Part shown: in pieces, positions 42,500 through 51,282 of the stretch
How positions within the stretch are numbered: the first letter of the stretch is position 1
Layout: each line of letters starts with the position of its first letter
Source: Candidatus Latescibacterota bacterium
GTDB taxonomy: Bacteria; Latescibacterota; UBA2968; UBA8231
Reading direction: 5' to 3'
Assembly (NCBI GenBank): GCA_022827835.1
Contig: JAJEIO010000061.1
Location: 1-64,000 of the forward strand
Length of the DNA stretch: 64,000 nucleotides
Program-made: the position numbers and the translations under genes
The notes under the pieces: model-generated
Told to the model about the DNA's origin: nothing
What the model saw: the letters and a program-made list of their open reading frames with translations, nothing else
Databases searched by the model: none

Positions 42500-44151
42500 G
42501 GGCGCGGTATCACCGGCAGGATCAGGTAGGAGGGATGGGCTCGGTCGTGGTAGATCCGCTGCTGGGCCACTTGCATCTCGTCGTCCAAACCGTGCGGATG
42601 GCCGGTATTGAGGTTGCGGTCAAAGCGCGGGAAATTGCTGCTGGAGACCTCCAGCCGGATGCAGTGCCCGGCCCGGAAGAGATTGCTGGTCTCCCACAGC
42701 TCGATCCGATAGACGTACACCTGATCTGGTTCGATGGGACTGGGGTCACGGTAGGAGTCGCGGAAGCAGGTCCGCACGATGCCCTCGCACAAGTGGATGG
42801 CCTTGCCTCCGGGATGAACGTCGACTAGGGTGGCGGTAAAATCGGTCTCCACTGCGCTGGAGGCTGCGTGCAGCACCAATTCCACTGGCCCGGTAACTTC
42901 CACGTCCTCAGCCAGCGGCTCGGTGGTGTAAACCAGCACGTCGTCGCGCTGCTCTACCGGCCGGCGATCCTTGGGTCCGGTGTTGTCGATGAACATGCTC
43001 TGTCCCCCGAGGGTGGGCACGGGGTCGTCTGGATCGTAGGTATAGCTGTCGCACGGCTCGTCTCTAGGCTCCTGGCGGCTCAGCCGTCCATCGCCGTGCA
43101 TTGAGTTGGCCCGCCCTCCGCTGTGCAAGAAGAAGCGGGTGTACTGGGTCCGCTCTAGGGGCCACGTCTCTTCGCCCCGCCAGACATTTTCCCCCATGAC
43201 GAACAACTGCACCGGCGCTTCCCGGTCGATGCCGCTGTCTATGCCCTTGAGTCGCTGATCGTACCAGCGCAAATGCGCCTGCGGCATGTCCACCCGGGCC
43301 GCGGGGCCAAAGTCCACATCGCCAAAGGGATCGTCGCTGCCGATCTGCGTATGGGTCCACGGCCCCACCATGAGGCGCGAGAGCTCGCGGGCTTCCCGCC
43401 CTTTGGCCTGTTGCCGCCAGCCCTTGAAGCACTTAAAACCTTCGTGCAGCAAATTGTCGTACCAGCCCGTGATGAAATACGCTGGCGTTTCTACCTCGCC
43501 GTACTGGTCCTTCATGCTGTACGAAGCCCAGAACTCGTCGAAGCAGGGGTGGCGAATGATCTCCCGGTAGAAGGGCCGTTCGCCTAGGTCGTCGAGCGCC
43601 GTCAACAGCGGCAGGCGGCGGTAAACCTGATCCCAGTCGATCAGATCCCTCGGGGCGTTCTGGTTGGTGCGCTGGCCCAGCCAGATGAAATTCATGGCGT
43701 TCTGCAGTTGCAAAACGCCGTTGTAGCGCATGTGGCCGTAGTTGTCCTCTTGGTTGGCGATGGGCACGAGGGCTTTGACAAAAGGGCTGCGCAGCGGCGC
43801 TGGCAGGATTTGGGTGAAACCCGGATAGGACACCCCAAAGGTGCCGATGGTGCCGTCGCACCAGGGCTGCTGGCCGATCCACTGCTGCGTATCGTACCCA
43901 TCGTCTCGCTCGTCGACATAGGGGCGCCATTCGTCCTCCGACTCGTACCGGCCCCGGCTGTCCTGCATGAGCACGGCGTACCCTTCGGCCACAAAGCGCC
44001 GGGCCCACTCCACGTAGCGGGGATGCTGGGTGCTGTAGGGCGAGCGGATCAGCAGCACGGGGAAGCGCTCCCCCGCGTCCGGCCGGTACAGGGCTCCGTA
44101 GAGCCGCACTCCGTCGCGCATGGGTATCGAAATATCGAGCTGAATGCGCAT
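42496..44151 (-). CDS. CocE/NonD-family serine hydrolase (X-Pro dipeptidyl-peptidase-like)
   Basis: 551 residues. Alpha/beta-hydrolase core: PMRDGVRLYGALYRPD, the nucleophile elbow GTFGVSYPGFTQ with Ser, a VGPWTHTQIGSD histidine region, and a C-terminal jelly-roll (YTTEPLAEDVEVTGPVEL and VEVSSSNFPRFDRN-like strands) as in CocE, NonD and X-Pro dipeptidyl peptidases. No signal peptide. It is the first gene of the four-gene minus-strand operon with hyuA, hyuB and D-aminoacylase, overlapping hyuA by 4 bp. It may release the acyl or peptide substrates used by the other enzymes. Confidence 0.88.
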   Translation of the reverse strand: MRIQLDISIPMRDGVRLYGALYRPDAGERFPVLLIRSPYSTQHPRYVEWARRFVAEGYAVLMQDSRGRYESEDEWRPYVDERDDGYDTQQWIGQQPWCDGTIGTFGVSYPGFTQILPAPLRSPFVKALVPIANQEDNYGHMRYNGVLQLQNAMNFIWLGQRTNQNAPRDLIDWDQVYRRLPLLTALDDLGERPFYREIIRHPCFDEFWASYSMKDQYGEVETPAYFITGWYDNLLHEGFKCFKGWRQQAKGREARELSRLMVGPWTHTQIGSDDPFGDVDFGPAARVDMPQAHLRWYDQRLKGIDSGIDREAPVQLFVMGENVWRGEETWPLERTQYTRFFLHSGGRANSMHGDGRLSRQEPRDEPCDSYTYDPDDPVPTLGGQSMFIDNTGPKDRRPVEQRDDVLVYTTEPLAEDVEVTGPVELVLHAASSAVETDFTATLVDVHPGGKAIHLCEGIVRTCFRDSYRDPSPIEPDQVYVYRIELWETSNLFRAGHCIRLEVSSSNFPRFDRNLNTGHPHGLDDEMQVAQQRIYHDRAHPSYLILPVIPRP

Positions 44152-44266
44152 CTTCTCAGTAGACCTTGTCTTTGTCGAGGAACTCGCTGGCGAGAAAGCA
44201 CCGCACGGTCTGGCGTTTACGGCGATTTAAGGTAGTTTAGCAGAGAAGTTGGGACAAGATAGTCCA

Positions 44267-44842
44267 ATGGACACCAATCGCGAACTAGGGAAAATCATCC
44301 TTATCAACGGCGCGTCGAGTTCGGGGAAGTCGACGCTTGCACGCCAGCTACAGCAGACGCTACCACTCCCATTCTGGCACTTTTCGTTTGATCATCTCCG
44401 CGATTCCAACGCCCTGCCGATGGCACGCGTTCGCAGCGGTGAATTTGATTGGTCCGCTATGAGGCCTGCCGTCTTCGATGGGTTTCATCGGTGTTTGCCA
44501 GTTTTAGCTGAGGCGGGCAATAATCTCATCGTCGATCACATTATTGAAAATGAGATATGGATGTGGGATCTGGTGAAATTACTCATCGGCTTGGACGTAT
44601 TCTTTGTCGGCGTGCACTGTCCGCTTCCCGAGCTTGAGCGCAGAGAGCGCGAAAGAGGAAATCGGCGAGTCGGGGAAGCTCGAACGGACTATCAAGTAGT
44701 ACACGGTTTCGCTGAATACGATCTGGAAATTGACTCAATGCAGCCGTGTAAGACCAATGTAAACACGCTAATCGATGCTTGGGAATCCCGCCAACATCCT
44801 AGCGTTTTTGAGCGAATGGCTGCGCGAAATGGAATTGCATGA
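44267..44842 (+). CDS. Chloramphenicol phosphotransferase-like P-loop kinase
   Basis: 191 residues. Walker A NGASSSGKST near residues 14-23, then LPLPFWHFSFDHLRD, FDGFHRCLPVLAEAGNNLIVDHII and LELERRE-type helical lid with RERGNRRVGEA. The layout matches the CPT family (chloramphenicol 3-O-phosphotransferase and relatives), which share a fold with small-molecule kinases. Start ATG 44267 is chosen over the upstream TTG at 44249. It overlaps the next GNAT gene by 4 bp, so a phosphotransferase and an acetyltransferase are coupled. The true substrate is unknown. Confidence 0.75.
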   Translation: MDTNRELGKIILINGASSSGKSTLARQLQQTLPLPFWHFSFDHLRDSNALPMARVRSGEFDWSAMRPAVFDGFHRCLPVLAEAGNNLIVDHIIENEIWMWDLVKLLIGLDVFFVGVHCPLPELERRERERGNRRVGEARTDYQVVHGFAEYDLEIDSMQPCKTNVNTLIDAWESRQHPSVFERMAARNGIA

Positions 44843-45336
44843 ATCGCTACTCGGAGCCTGAGATGCTCAAAGTTCGTGCCGCGACTGTCGCTGATGCCGA
44901 CATTATCTCCAGCTTGAACGACGAGGTTCAGAATGTTCATGCTGAGGCTTTGCCGCATCTTTTTAAGCCGGCATCAAGGGAGACCTTTTCAGCAAAGGAG
45001 GTCACCGAGATTCTAACTCAGCCGGACAATCACATATTCTTGGCCTATTTTGATGAGAAACCTGCGGGATATATCTATTGCGAAATTCGGCGTCGCGGGG
45101 AATCACCTGCTATGTATGAACGAGATCAGGTTTACATCCTCCATGTGTCGGTCAATCGCTCGCATCGGAGAAAGGGGGTTGCTACGGCACTGTTTTCTGA
45201 GGTTATGGCGCTGGCGAAGGACGTTGGTATTCGACGATTGGGGTTGGATGTCTGGTCTTTCAATGCAGATGCGATCTCCTTCTTTGAGCGCGAAGGATTC
45301 GAGATCGCTAGGCACATTATGGTGAAGAATCTGTGA
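44839..45336 (+). CDS. GNAT acetyltransferase
   Basis: 165 residues. VRAATVADADIISSLNDEV, then HIFLAYFDEKPAGYIYCEI, the acetyl-CoA binding motif HVSVNRSHRRKGVATALFSEV and FNADAISFFEREGFEI are the standard GNAT elements. The ATG overlaps the CPT-like gene, giving translational coupling. The acceptor is unknown; pairing with a CPT-like kinase suggests small-molecule or antibiotic modification. Confidence 0.88.
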   Translation: MNRYSEPEMLKVRAATVADADIISSLNDEVQNVHAEALPHLFKPASRETFSAKEVTEILTQPDNHIFLAYFDEKPAGYIYCEIRRRGESPAMYERDQVYILHVSVNRSHRRKGVATALFSEVMALAKDVGIRRLGLDVWSFNADAISFFEREGFEIARHIMVKNL

Positions 45337-45430
45337 CCGGACGCTGCCTTTGGCGGCTTGGCCTTCGGCAACCCGTGAGACGTTTAGCTGCCATGCAAGT
45401 CAGCATCAGAGACAGAGAATATAGCTTCTT

Positions 45431-45949
45431 ATGTCCAGAGTATTCAGAAATGCCCATTCCGATGATGTGAGGGGGATCGCTGAAGTGCATGTTCGTTCTT
45501 GGCAGGCCGCTTATCGAGGACAGGTTCCTGATTCGTACCTCGAAGGGCTGTCGGTTGCGAAACGGGAGCTGATGTGGACAGAAATTCTAAAGGATCAGAT
45601 TCGTGGTGTTCTGGTAGCAGAAGATGAGGCGAGAATCGTTGGATTTGCGAGCTTTGGTCCTGTCCGAGATGAAGGGGAAAACAGACTTCTGACTGGAGAG
45701 ATATATTCGATCTATGTACTAGAAGAATTCTGGAATCTCGGAATAGGCAGAACACTGATGGAAAACTCTTTGACAGCTCTGGAGAGAGGTGGTTTTGGCT
45801 CCGTGAAAGTCTGGGTCTTGGAAACCAATCAAAGAGCCATATCCTTCTACGAGAAATTCGGATTCAAGACCGACGGTTTGAGGAAGACTGAAAAGCGAGA
45901 GGATTTCGAACTGCGAGAGATTCGGTACAGTTATCAGCAACAGCAATAA
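45431..45949 (+). CDS. GNAT acetyltransferase
   Basis: 172 residues. RNAHSDDVRGIAEVHVRSWQ, VGFASFGPVRD, then IYVLEEFWNLGIGRTLMENSL as the acetyl-CoA loop and TNQRAISFYEKFGFKTDG. WQAAYRGQVPDSYLEGL is typical of the Pat/RimI-like group that follows a DxxGIAxVHVxSW start. No close sequence relation to the neighbouring GNAT at 44839. The 45337-45430 gap holds nothing clear. Confidence 0.87.
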   Translation: MSRVFRNAHSDDVRGIAEVHVRSWQAAYRGQVPDSYLEGLSVAKRELMWTEILKDQIRGVLVAEDEARIVGFASFGPVRDEGENRLLTGEIYSIYVLEEFWNLGIGRTLMENSLTALERGGFGSVKVWVLETNQRAISFYEKFGFKTDGLRKTEKREDFELREIRYSYQQQQ

Positions 45950-45970
45950 TGAGGAGAGGATTTTGTCGCG

Positions 45971-46312
45971 ATGATGTTCAGAATTCGAAGGTATCAGGTC
46001 GTCCCCGGCAAGATAGAAGCGTTCAACGAGTTTTTCCTGACGAGACTGTTTCCCGTTCAGAAGAGGTACGGGGCCCGTCTCGTCGGTCGTTTTCAAACAG
46101 ACGATGGGCTCCAGATCGTCGCTGTATGGGTTTACCGGAGCTTTGACCATTACAAAGAGGTGCAGAGCTTGGTCGCCGAGGATGCCGACTCGATCGTGGC
46201 TCAAGAGTATCGACGCCAGGAGTTGGATCCGCTTTTTACGGAGACGGATGAGTCCTTCATGACTTCGACGGTGCCGATGGCATTGACGGAACTCTTTCAC
46301 TTGGAATCATGA
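45971..46312 (+). CDS. NIPSNAP family protein
   Basis: 113 residues forming one alpha/beta ferredoxin-like domain: FRIRRYQVVPGKIEAFNEFF, FPVQKRYGARLVGRFQTDD, VAVWVYRSFDHYKEV. The length and pattern match the NIPSNAP family, which form small dimeric barrels; no catalytic function is established. It starts ATG ATG, preceded by GAGGA. Confidence 0.72.
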   Translation: MMFRIRRYQVVPGKIEAFNEFFLTRLFPVQKRYGARLVGRFQTDDGLQIVAVWVYRSFDHYKEVQSLVAEDADSIVAQEYRRQELDPLFTETDESFMTSTVPMALTELFHLES

Positions 46313-46337
46313 ACACATCTCAAGACACAACAAGAAT

Positions 46338-46886
46338 ATGGTAGTCCTAGAGCCATTCACTGAAGCAGACTTCGACAGGTTGATTGGTTGGATTCCGTCC
46401 AGTGATTTTCTTCTGCAATGGGCGGGGCCGGACTTTGAGTATCCGCTTAATCGCGAGCAGCTAAGTGAATATTTGACGGATGCTCAGGGCGACTTGCCAA
46501 GCAAACTGATCTACAAGGTCGTGGACAGTGAGAATGGGACGGTGATCGGGCACATTGAGCTGGCGGCGATTGATCGTCGCAACGGAAGTGTCCGCGTGTG
46601 TCGGGTGCTCGTCGGCGACCCTTCTTACAGAGGGAAGGGCATCGGGACGGTTATAATGGAGAAGATCATTGAGATCGGCTTTTGTCAGCTTGGTCTCCAT
46701 CGCATTGAACTAGCTGTGTTCGACTTCAACACAAGTGCCATACGCTGCTACGAGAAGGTCGGATTTGTGAAGGAAGGACATCTCAGAGAATGCCGAAAGG
46801 CCGACGATGGATACTGGAGTTTCTATATTATGGCTATTTTGAGACGTGAATGGGAAAGCAGTAGAAATGAACTAGGGATAAAGTAG
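46338..46886 (+). CDS. GNAT acetyltransferase
   Basis: 182 residues. VVLEPFTEADFDRLIGWIPS, then VIGHIELAAIDRRN, the CoA loop VLVGDPSYRGKGIGTVIMEKI and NTSAIRCYEKVGFVKEGHLRE. This is the RimJ/RimL-like group, ending with YIMAILRREWE. Third GNAT gene between 44.8 and 46.9 kb. The following 46887-46970 interval contains two hairpins. Confidence 0.88.
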   Translation: MVVLEPFTEADFDRLIGWIPSSDFLLQWAGPDFEYPLNREQLSEYLTDAQGDLPSKLIYKVVDSENGTVIGHIELAAIDRRNGSVRVCRVLVGDPSYRGKGIGTVIMEKIIEIGFCQLGLHRIELAVFDFNTSAIRCYEKVGFVKEGHLRECRKADDGYWSFYIMAILRREWESSRNELGIK

Positions 46887-46897
46887 GTGTGATGTAG

Positions 46898-46954
46898 AGG
46901 TCGGTCGTACTCGACCTATACGCCACACTCTTCGCAGTGCCCGAAAGGTCGGGC
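46898..46954 (+). terminator. Two hairpins between GNAT and NACHT genes
   Basis: AGGTCG (46898-46903) pairs with CGACCT (46912-46917), and GCCCGA (46939-46944) pairs with TCGGGC (46949-46954) around an AAGG tetraloop. There is no T tract after the second stem, so this is a weak terminator or leader structure rather than a classic terminator. Confidence 0.4.
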
Positions 46955-46970
46955 TAAGATTTCAAACGAT

Positions 46971-49900
46971 ATGATCCAAAAAGCGAATACATCAGGAGGT
47001 GCAGCAGGGGCTGGGGGATTTAATTTTCAAGCGGCAATCACTGCCATTGCCTACGTCCACTCCCTACGGGGGATACCTGTTCAATGGACGGGAGGTCTTA
47101 CGGCCAGCCCCCCTGTCGGCGTTTTGTCTGAAACAGGAGGGCCTGGTGATGACATCTCATTGGAACTTGCCGATGGAAGTACCGTCGAAGTTCAAGTCAA
47201 GAAAGGGCTAAGGGCCACCAAAGCCTTCTGGTCTGTCATCGATTCACTCTGCGAAGGGATTCACTCAGGGATCAACTCAGACCGGTGCACTTGCGGAATT
47301 CTGATTGTCTGTCCGTCTTCCAGCAACACCATTCGCCAAGATTTTGCCAACGCCATCAGAAAAATCGGCGAGGAAAATTATAACAATCCATCAGATCAAC
47401 AGAACGCACTGACAGAGCGACTCAGGAAAAAGGGATACGATCCAGCAAAGATTTGTGCACGCCTGCGGATTCAAACAGTTACTGCCCTGAACGAACACGG
47501 CGATGCCATAGCGGCTGCGCGTGCTGAGCTCGGTCATATCTGTGCCGATACGTCTCAAATAATGTCCGCTTGGAGTGTTCTTTATAAGAACGCCTCGGAG
47601 GCAATAGAGAAGAAAGGTCGGCGCACCACCTCCTCTCTCGTCTCTGTCCTACAGTCGTCTAATATCTCGATCAAAAGCGATAAAAATGATTCACCGGCGG
47701 CAATTAGTCAGGCTCTGCTTAAATGGATAGATACTACAACAGAGCAGTTTGGTGTGCTCGGAATTGACGAGCCTCTGCCTATAGACACTGCTTGGTTACA
47801 GCTCCAAGCATCGGTTGGTTATGACTCTAGTAAGCACGGTTCCTCCATTGAAGATGCTTTGCATGCGTACCATGAGCTTAGTGAGAAATCAGCAAACAGG
47901 GACGAAAATGTCATTGATGCTAAAACGATAGGGACCTTTCGCAAACACTGTGTCGTTGTTGGTGGTCCTGGCAGCGGTAAGTCGCTTTTGCTGAAGGTGC
48001 TCGCACGCGAGTTCGGAAAAGATGCTTTCGTCAGTTTGCGCGTCAATTTTCGATACTTGGCTAAACGGATCGAAACTACAGGATGTACGGTAGAAGAGGG
48101 CTTGTTAAGCCTAGGCCTTGGCGAATCCAGGATATCACCCGAGCAATTGCGTTCCGCAGGCATCCCGGAACTGGTATTTCTCTGTGATGGGCTCGATGAG
48201 TGCGGCAACTACCAATCGTTCATCGCGTCAGGTCTGAAAGATATCGCCGCATCATCCCCATCCTATCGGATTATCGTAACGACGCGGCCAATTGGCTATT
48301 CCACAAGCGAACTTCGGGATTGGCGGCATTACGAAATTACGCCTCTCAATCCGGGCAAAGTAGCCGACCAGTTGGAGACCCTCTGCCGAGGTGCGCTTGG
48401 GACGGTTTCTGATAGTGAGGATCAGCTACGCGCCGACATCGACACTTATGTAAACGCGAGCGGAGTACAAAAATTCATCTCAAAGAGCCCACTACTCTTA
48501 GCGTTCGCAGCAGCACTCATTTTGAAGGGGAAGACACTAGGAGAGTCAAAGACCGATCTCTATTCACGCATCTTTAAACTTATCGACGATGCCCTCGTTC
48601 CTCGCAAAGACAGCGCTCCTGCTGCCTCACAAGAGGAAGAGATTCGCAACAGCGTATTAAACCATCTAGGGTGGTTGGTAAGCACTTCGCCTCTCTTAAC
48701 GGCAGAAAAGATCAAGAAGCAGTGTGCGAAAAATATAGAACGCGACGTTGGCGAGCCACATCTGAAGTCATTACGGTTAGCTCGAAACTCAATCACCTAT
48801 TGGGAAGAAGCCGGTCTAATCGAACGGATAAGTCATAGCGGACAAGACTTAATAACGTTTATTCATAAAACGTGTGGGGAGTTTGCTGCCGCACGCTACC
48901 TCGACACGATCAGTGATGCTGAAGCTCGACAGTTGATAGAGAAGGAGCTTGATAATCCTGAATGGGAAGAGATTCTTGACTTTGCCACTCAAACCTCAGT
49001 AGCTGAAATGATCGCCGATGCGATAATTGCCAGAGCTAATACTGCGGAACTTTCGTCGCGTCTTATAGACCGTGCTTTCCATGTCTTAGCCCGTCCCGAA
49101 ATTCGTCTTGCTCCTCCCAAACTGGACGCGTTTTTGGAACGGATGTTTGCACTGGCACAAGCCGAGGATCGCCAAAAGGCTTACAGGGTCGGTGGCTGTA
49201 TGGTGAATAACAATATGAGCCACGTAATCAAGGTCGCCGAACGCTCAAAACAGTTGCTTATGGCGCAAGCCGAGTGGTCTAAGCTGATCGGATGGACGGT
49301 CCTTGTCTGCCATTTTCCTGACAGACTGGACCATCCTAAATTGGAAAATGCGGTTCTTTATTATGCCGAGCGCGTCAATGACGACAACTTATTCATTAAA
49401 CGCGTTAATGATGATAGCTTAATTCTTCGAGCAAAGGACTTAATAGGCGAACATCCAGACAGAAAGATTTATGAATTCTTCCTGATTAACGCGTTAGAAA
49501 CGCTTCTGGAGGATCAAACAGTCGAGCGCCAAGACGAATTACTTGCCACCGTAAGCAAGCTGCAGGTGTTTCGAACTTTCGGCTTCCTGTTTCGCCTAAA
49601 GAGTTTGCTCCACCGAATCGGCCGCATAGATGCATTGTCGATGTTCGGGGAGGAATTAGAGACCTTTAACTGGAGCTGGTCGGAATTCGATGCCAGTCAT
49701 CGTACGCTTTTTCAAGACGTTTTGGCTGGCGCATTTGTTGCCGAGGAAGTATTGACTCCGCCCAACACCGGCATGAAACACTTTGGAGCTTTTCTTGAGT
49801 TGGCACAGATAATGAAAGTTCCAGTAGCTTATGAGACAAAAGCTTGGAAAGATGTTGGCGATCTTTCTCGTGTACGAGAACTGATTCGGGTAGCAGCAAT

Positions 49901-50996
49901 TATTTTTGGACTTTCGTTAGAGCGACTAGCAGCGGAGATGCAACATTTTTATGAAGATGCTGGTGCTCAGGAGAGATTCAGAGAACGTTTTTATATTACT
50001 GACATGGTTCCTTCTGTAGATGCTCCTGAAGTCAATTGGGAGCATGCCAAGCAGGTCAAATTCGACAACATGGTTCTCGAAGAATTGGTTCATCATCCGT
50101 CATCGTGGTTGAAATCCCTAGCAGCTTATGTACTGTACGTCCGCATGAGCGGAACCGAACGCTTTGAAGCCTACAGACGTATATTGGAAACAGGTCAGAA
50201 TCAGACACTCCGTATTGCCGCGATAATGGCTGCAGAACTTCCCGACCATAAAGGGCATGAGCTTATTTTAGCAAGGCTGAGAGAGCCACTGAAGCCTGGA
50301 GCCCATTATCTCTTCGAACAACTCGCCAAAGATGAATTTCCGATCAAGTGCTCGCATAGTGATGTATTGGAGTTGGGTCTTATGTCGTCATCCGCGAAGG
50401 TAGCTGAATCCGTAGCAAAATGGTGCAGCGCCAGTGCGGATGGATCCGAGGTGTGGCTGCGGCGACTTCTTCGGCAGGCGTTTGAACACTGGACTAAAGA
50501 AAATGAGAAACCCCATCCAGAGAATGGCGGCATTGTGCCCGATAGTCCAAGGGAGGCGCTCTATTGCGTATTGCGAGCTATCGACAGTTTCAAATTCAGC
50601 GGGCTTGCTAAGCTCGCCATGAATAAAAGGCGTGACATATCAGAACTTGTTGTGCAAGATATAGTCAACCTCGTTTCCAGATCGGATGATGATCGGAATC
50701 AATTGGTGGGCAAACTTTGTGCAAAGTGCTTCCCGCCAGCTCATTGCGCCAAATTCTTTGATGTCAGTATCCCGTACTCCCAGGACAACATGACAGCACT
50801 ATGCGTACTCCTAGAAGACATTGATCCGGCTTATCGGCGCGTTGCAATCCGAGTATTATCCCATCCAAACATGGACCGAGCGGAGGCTCTGAGACTGGCA
50901 ACCCAAAGGAAAGACGATGATGACCGCACCGTTTGCGATGCTGCACATAGATGTCTTGATACTTTACGAGCAGATTCGCTCGCAGCGACAGAGTGA
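46971..50996 (+). CDS. Nuclease-NACHT-HEAT STAND protein (Avs/bacterial NLR-like)
   Basis: 1341 residues. N-terminal ~200: GGFNFQAAITAI start, then GPGDDISLEL and VEVQVKKG (Asp60/61, Glu73, Gln75, Lys77), a PD-(D/E)xK/DUF4297-like nuclease pattern (Cap4-type). NACHT ATPase about 320-620: Walker A GGPGSGKS 331-338, Walker B LVFLCDGLDE 401-410, VTTRPIGY 436-443 and a helical tail KSPLLLAFAAALI. The C-terminal ~650 residues are helical repeats (for example RIAAIMAAELPDHKGHELIL). This architecture is that of bacterial STAND defence proteins, in which the repeats sense a phage component and ATPase oligomerisation activates the N-terminal effector. It is a single-gene system; no partner is needed in known examples. 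No anti-phage test is implied. Confidence 0.85.
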   Translation: MIQKANTSGGAAGAGGFNFQAAITAIAYVHSLRGIPVQWTGGLTASPPVGVLSETGGPGDDISLELADGSTVEVQVKKGLRATKAFWSVIDSLCEGIHSGINSDRCTCGILIVCPSSSNTIRQDFANAIRKIGEENYNNPSDQQNALTERLRKKGYDPAKICARLRIQTVTALNEHGDAIAAARAELGHICADTSQIMSAWSVLYKNASEAIEKKGRRTTSSLVSVLQSSNISIKSDKNDSPAAISQALLKWIDTTTEQFGVLGIDEPLPIDTAWLQLQASVGYDSSKHGSSIEDALHAYHELSEKSANRDENVIDAKTIGTFRKHCVVVGGPGSGKSLLLKVLAREFGKDAFVSLRVNFRYLAKRIETTGCTVEEGLLSLGLGESRISPEQLRSAGIPELVFLCDGLDECGNYQSFIASGLKDIAASSPSYRIIVTTRPIGYSTSELRDWRHYEITPLNPGKVADQLETLCRGALGTVSDSEDQLRADIDTYVNASGVQKFISKSPLLLAFAAALILKGKTLGESKTDLYSRIFKLIDDALVPRKDSAPAASQEEEIRNSVLNHLGWLVSTSPLLTAEKIKKQCAKNIERDVGEPHLKSLRLARNSITYWEEAGLIERISHSGQDLITFIHKTCGEFAAARYLDTISDAEARQLIEKELDNPEWEEILDFATQTSVAEMIADAIIARANTAELSSRLIDRAFHVLARPEIRLAPPKLDAFLERMFALAQAEDRQKAYRVGGCMVNNNMSHVIKVAERSKQLLMAQAEWSKLIGWTVLVCHFPDRLDHPKLENAVLYYAERVNDDNLFIKRVNDDSLILRAKDLIGEHPDRKIYEFFLINALETLLEDQTVERQDELLATVSKLQVFRTFGFLFRLKSLLHRIGRIDALSMFGEELETFNWSWSEFDASHRTLFQDVLAGAFVAEEVLTPPNTGMKHFGAFLELAQIMKVPVAYETKAWKDVGDLSRVRELIRVAAIIFGLSLERLAAEMQHFYEDAGAQERFRERFYITDMVPSVDAPEVNWEHAKQVKFDNMVLEELVHHPSSWLKSLAAYVLYVRMSGTERFEAYRRILETGQNQTLRIAAIMAAELPDHKGHELILARLREPLKPGAHYLFEQLAKDEFPIKCSHSDVLELGLMSSSAKVAESVAKWCSASADGSEVWLRRLLRQAFEHWTKENEKPHPENGGIVPDSPREALYCVLRAIDSFKFSGLAKLAMNKRRDISELVVQDIVNLVSRSDDDRNQLVGKLCAKCFPPAHCAKFFDVSIPYSQDNMTALCVLLEDIDPAYRRVAIRVLSHPNMDRAEALRLATQRKDDDDRTVCDAAHRCLDTLRADSLAATE

Positions 50997-50999
50997 AGC

Positions 51000-51254
51000 T
51001 TACGCAAGCTGTGTCATAGCTTCGGCTTCGATTTCCGCTCGCTCTACCTCGTACCCTGCCGATTTCACATCTGTGATGGCTGAACAAATAGCTGCTTCGA
51101 GGGAATCGCCCTCTCTGTGAAAATCAATCGAGAAGACGCCTTTGCATATCCCTGATGTTCCATCGTTGCAACCGGCCTCAAACAATTCGTCCGCAATTTC
51201 TTCGGTCAGTTCGAATTGTCCTTTGAGAATCAAGGCAAACTCATATTTGGCCAT
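51000..51254 (-). CDS. Small protein, N-terminal-domain-only relative of an HTH regulator/antitoxin family
   Basis: 84 residues from ATG 51254: MAKYEFALILKGQFEL, then ELFEAGCNDGTSG, FSIDFHREGDSLEAAICSAI and DVKSAGYEVER. I recognise the FEAGCxD...DFxREAxSxxxAvxSAIrDVxSAG pattern of a family of small proteins that normally continues into a helix-turn-helix with a GGFP-type end. Here the stop comes exactly where the helix-turn-helix would begin. So either a natural short form or a truncated one. It ends 3 bp from the NACHT gene (convergent). Confidence 0.55.
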   Translation of the reverse strand: MAKYEFALILKGQFELTEEIADELFEAGCNDGTSGICKGVFSIDFHREGDSLEAAICSAITDVKSAGYEVERAEIEAEAMTQLA

Positions 51255-51282
51255 TGGGCTTAATCTTCCCAATTCACAACTC

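Noticed and set aside
44250-46970. Integron gene-cassette array
   Set aside because: Small single genes and GNATs resemble cassette content, but I find no attC pairs (RYYYAAC/GTTRRRY) and no integrase gene; several genes overlap, unlike cassettes.
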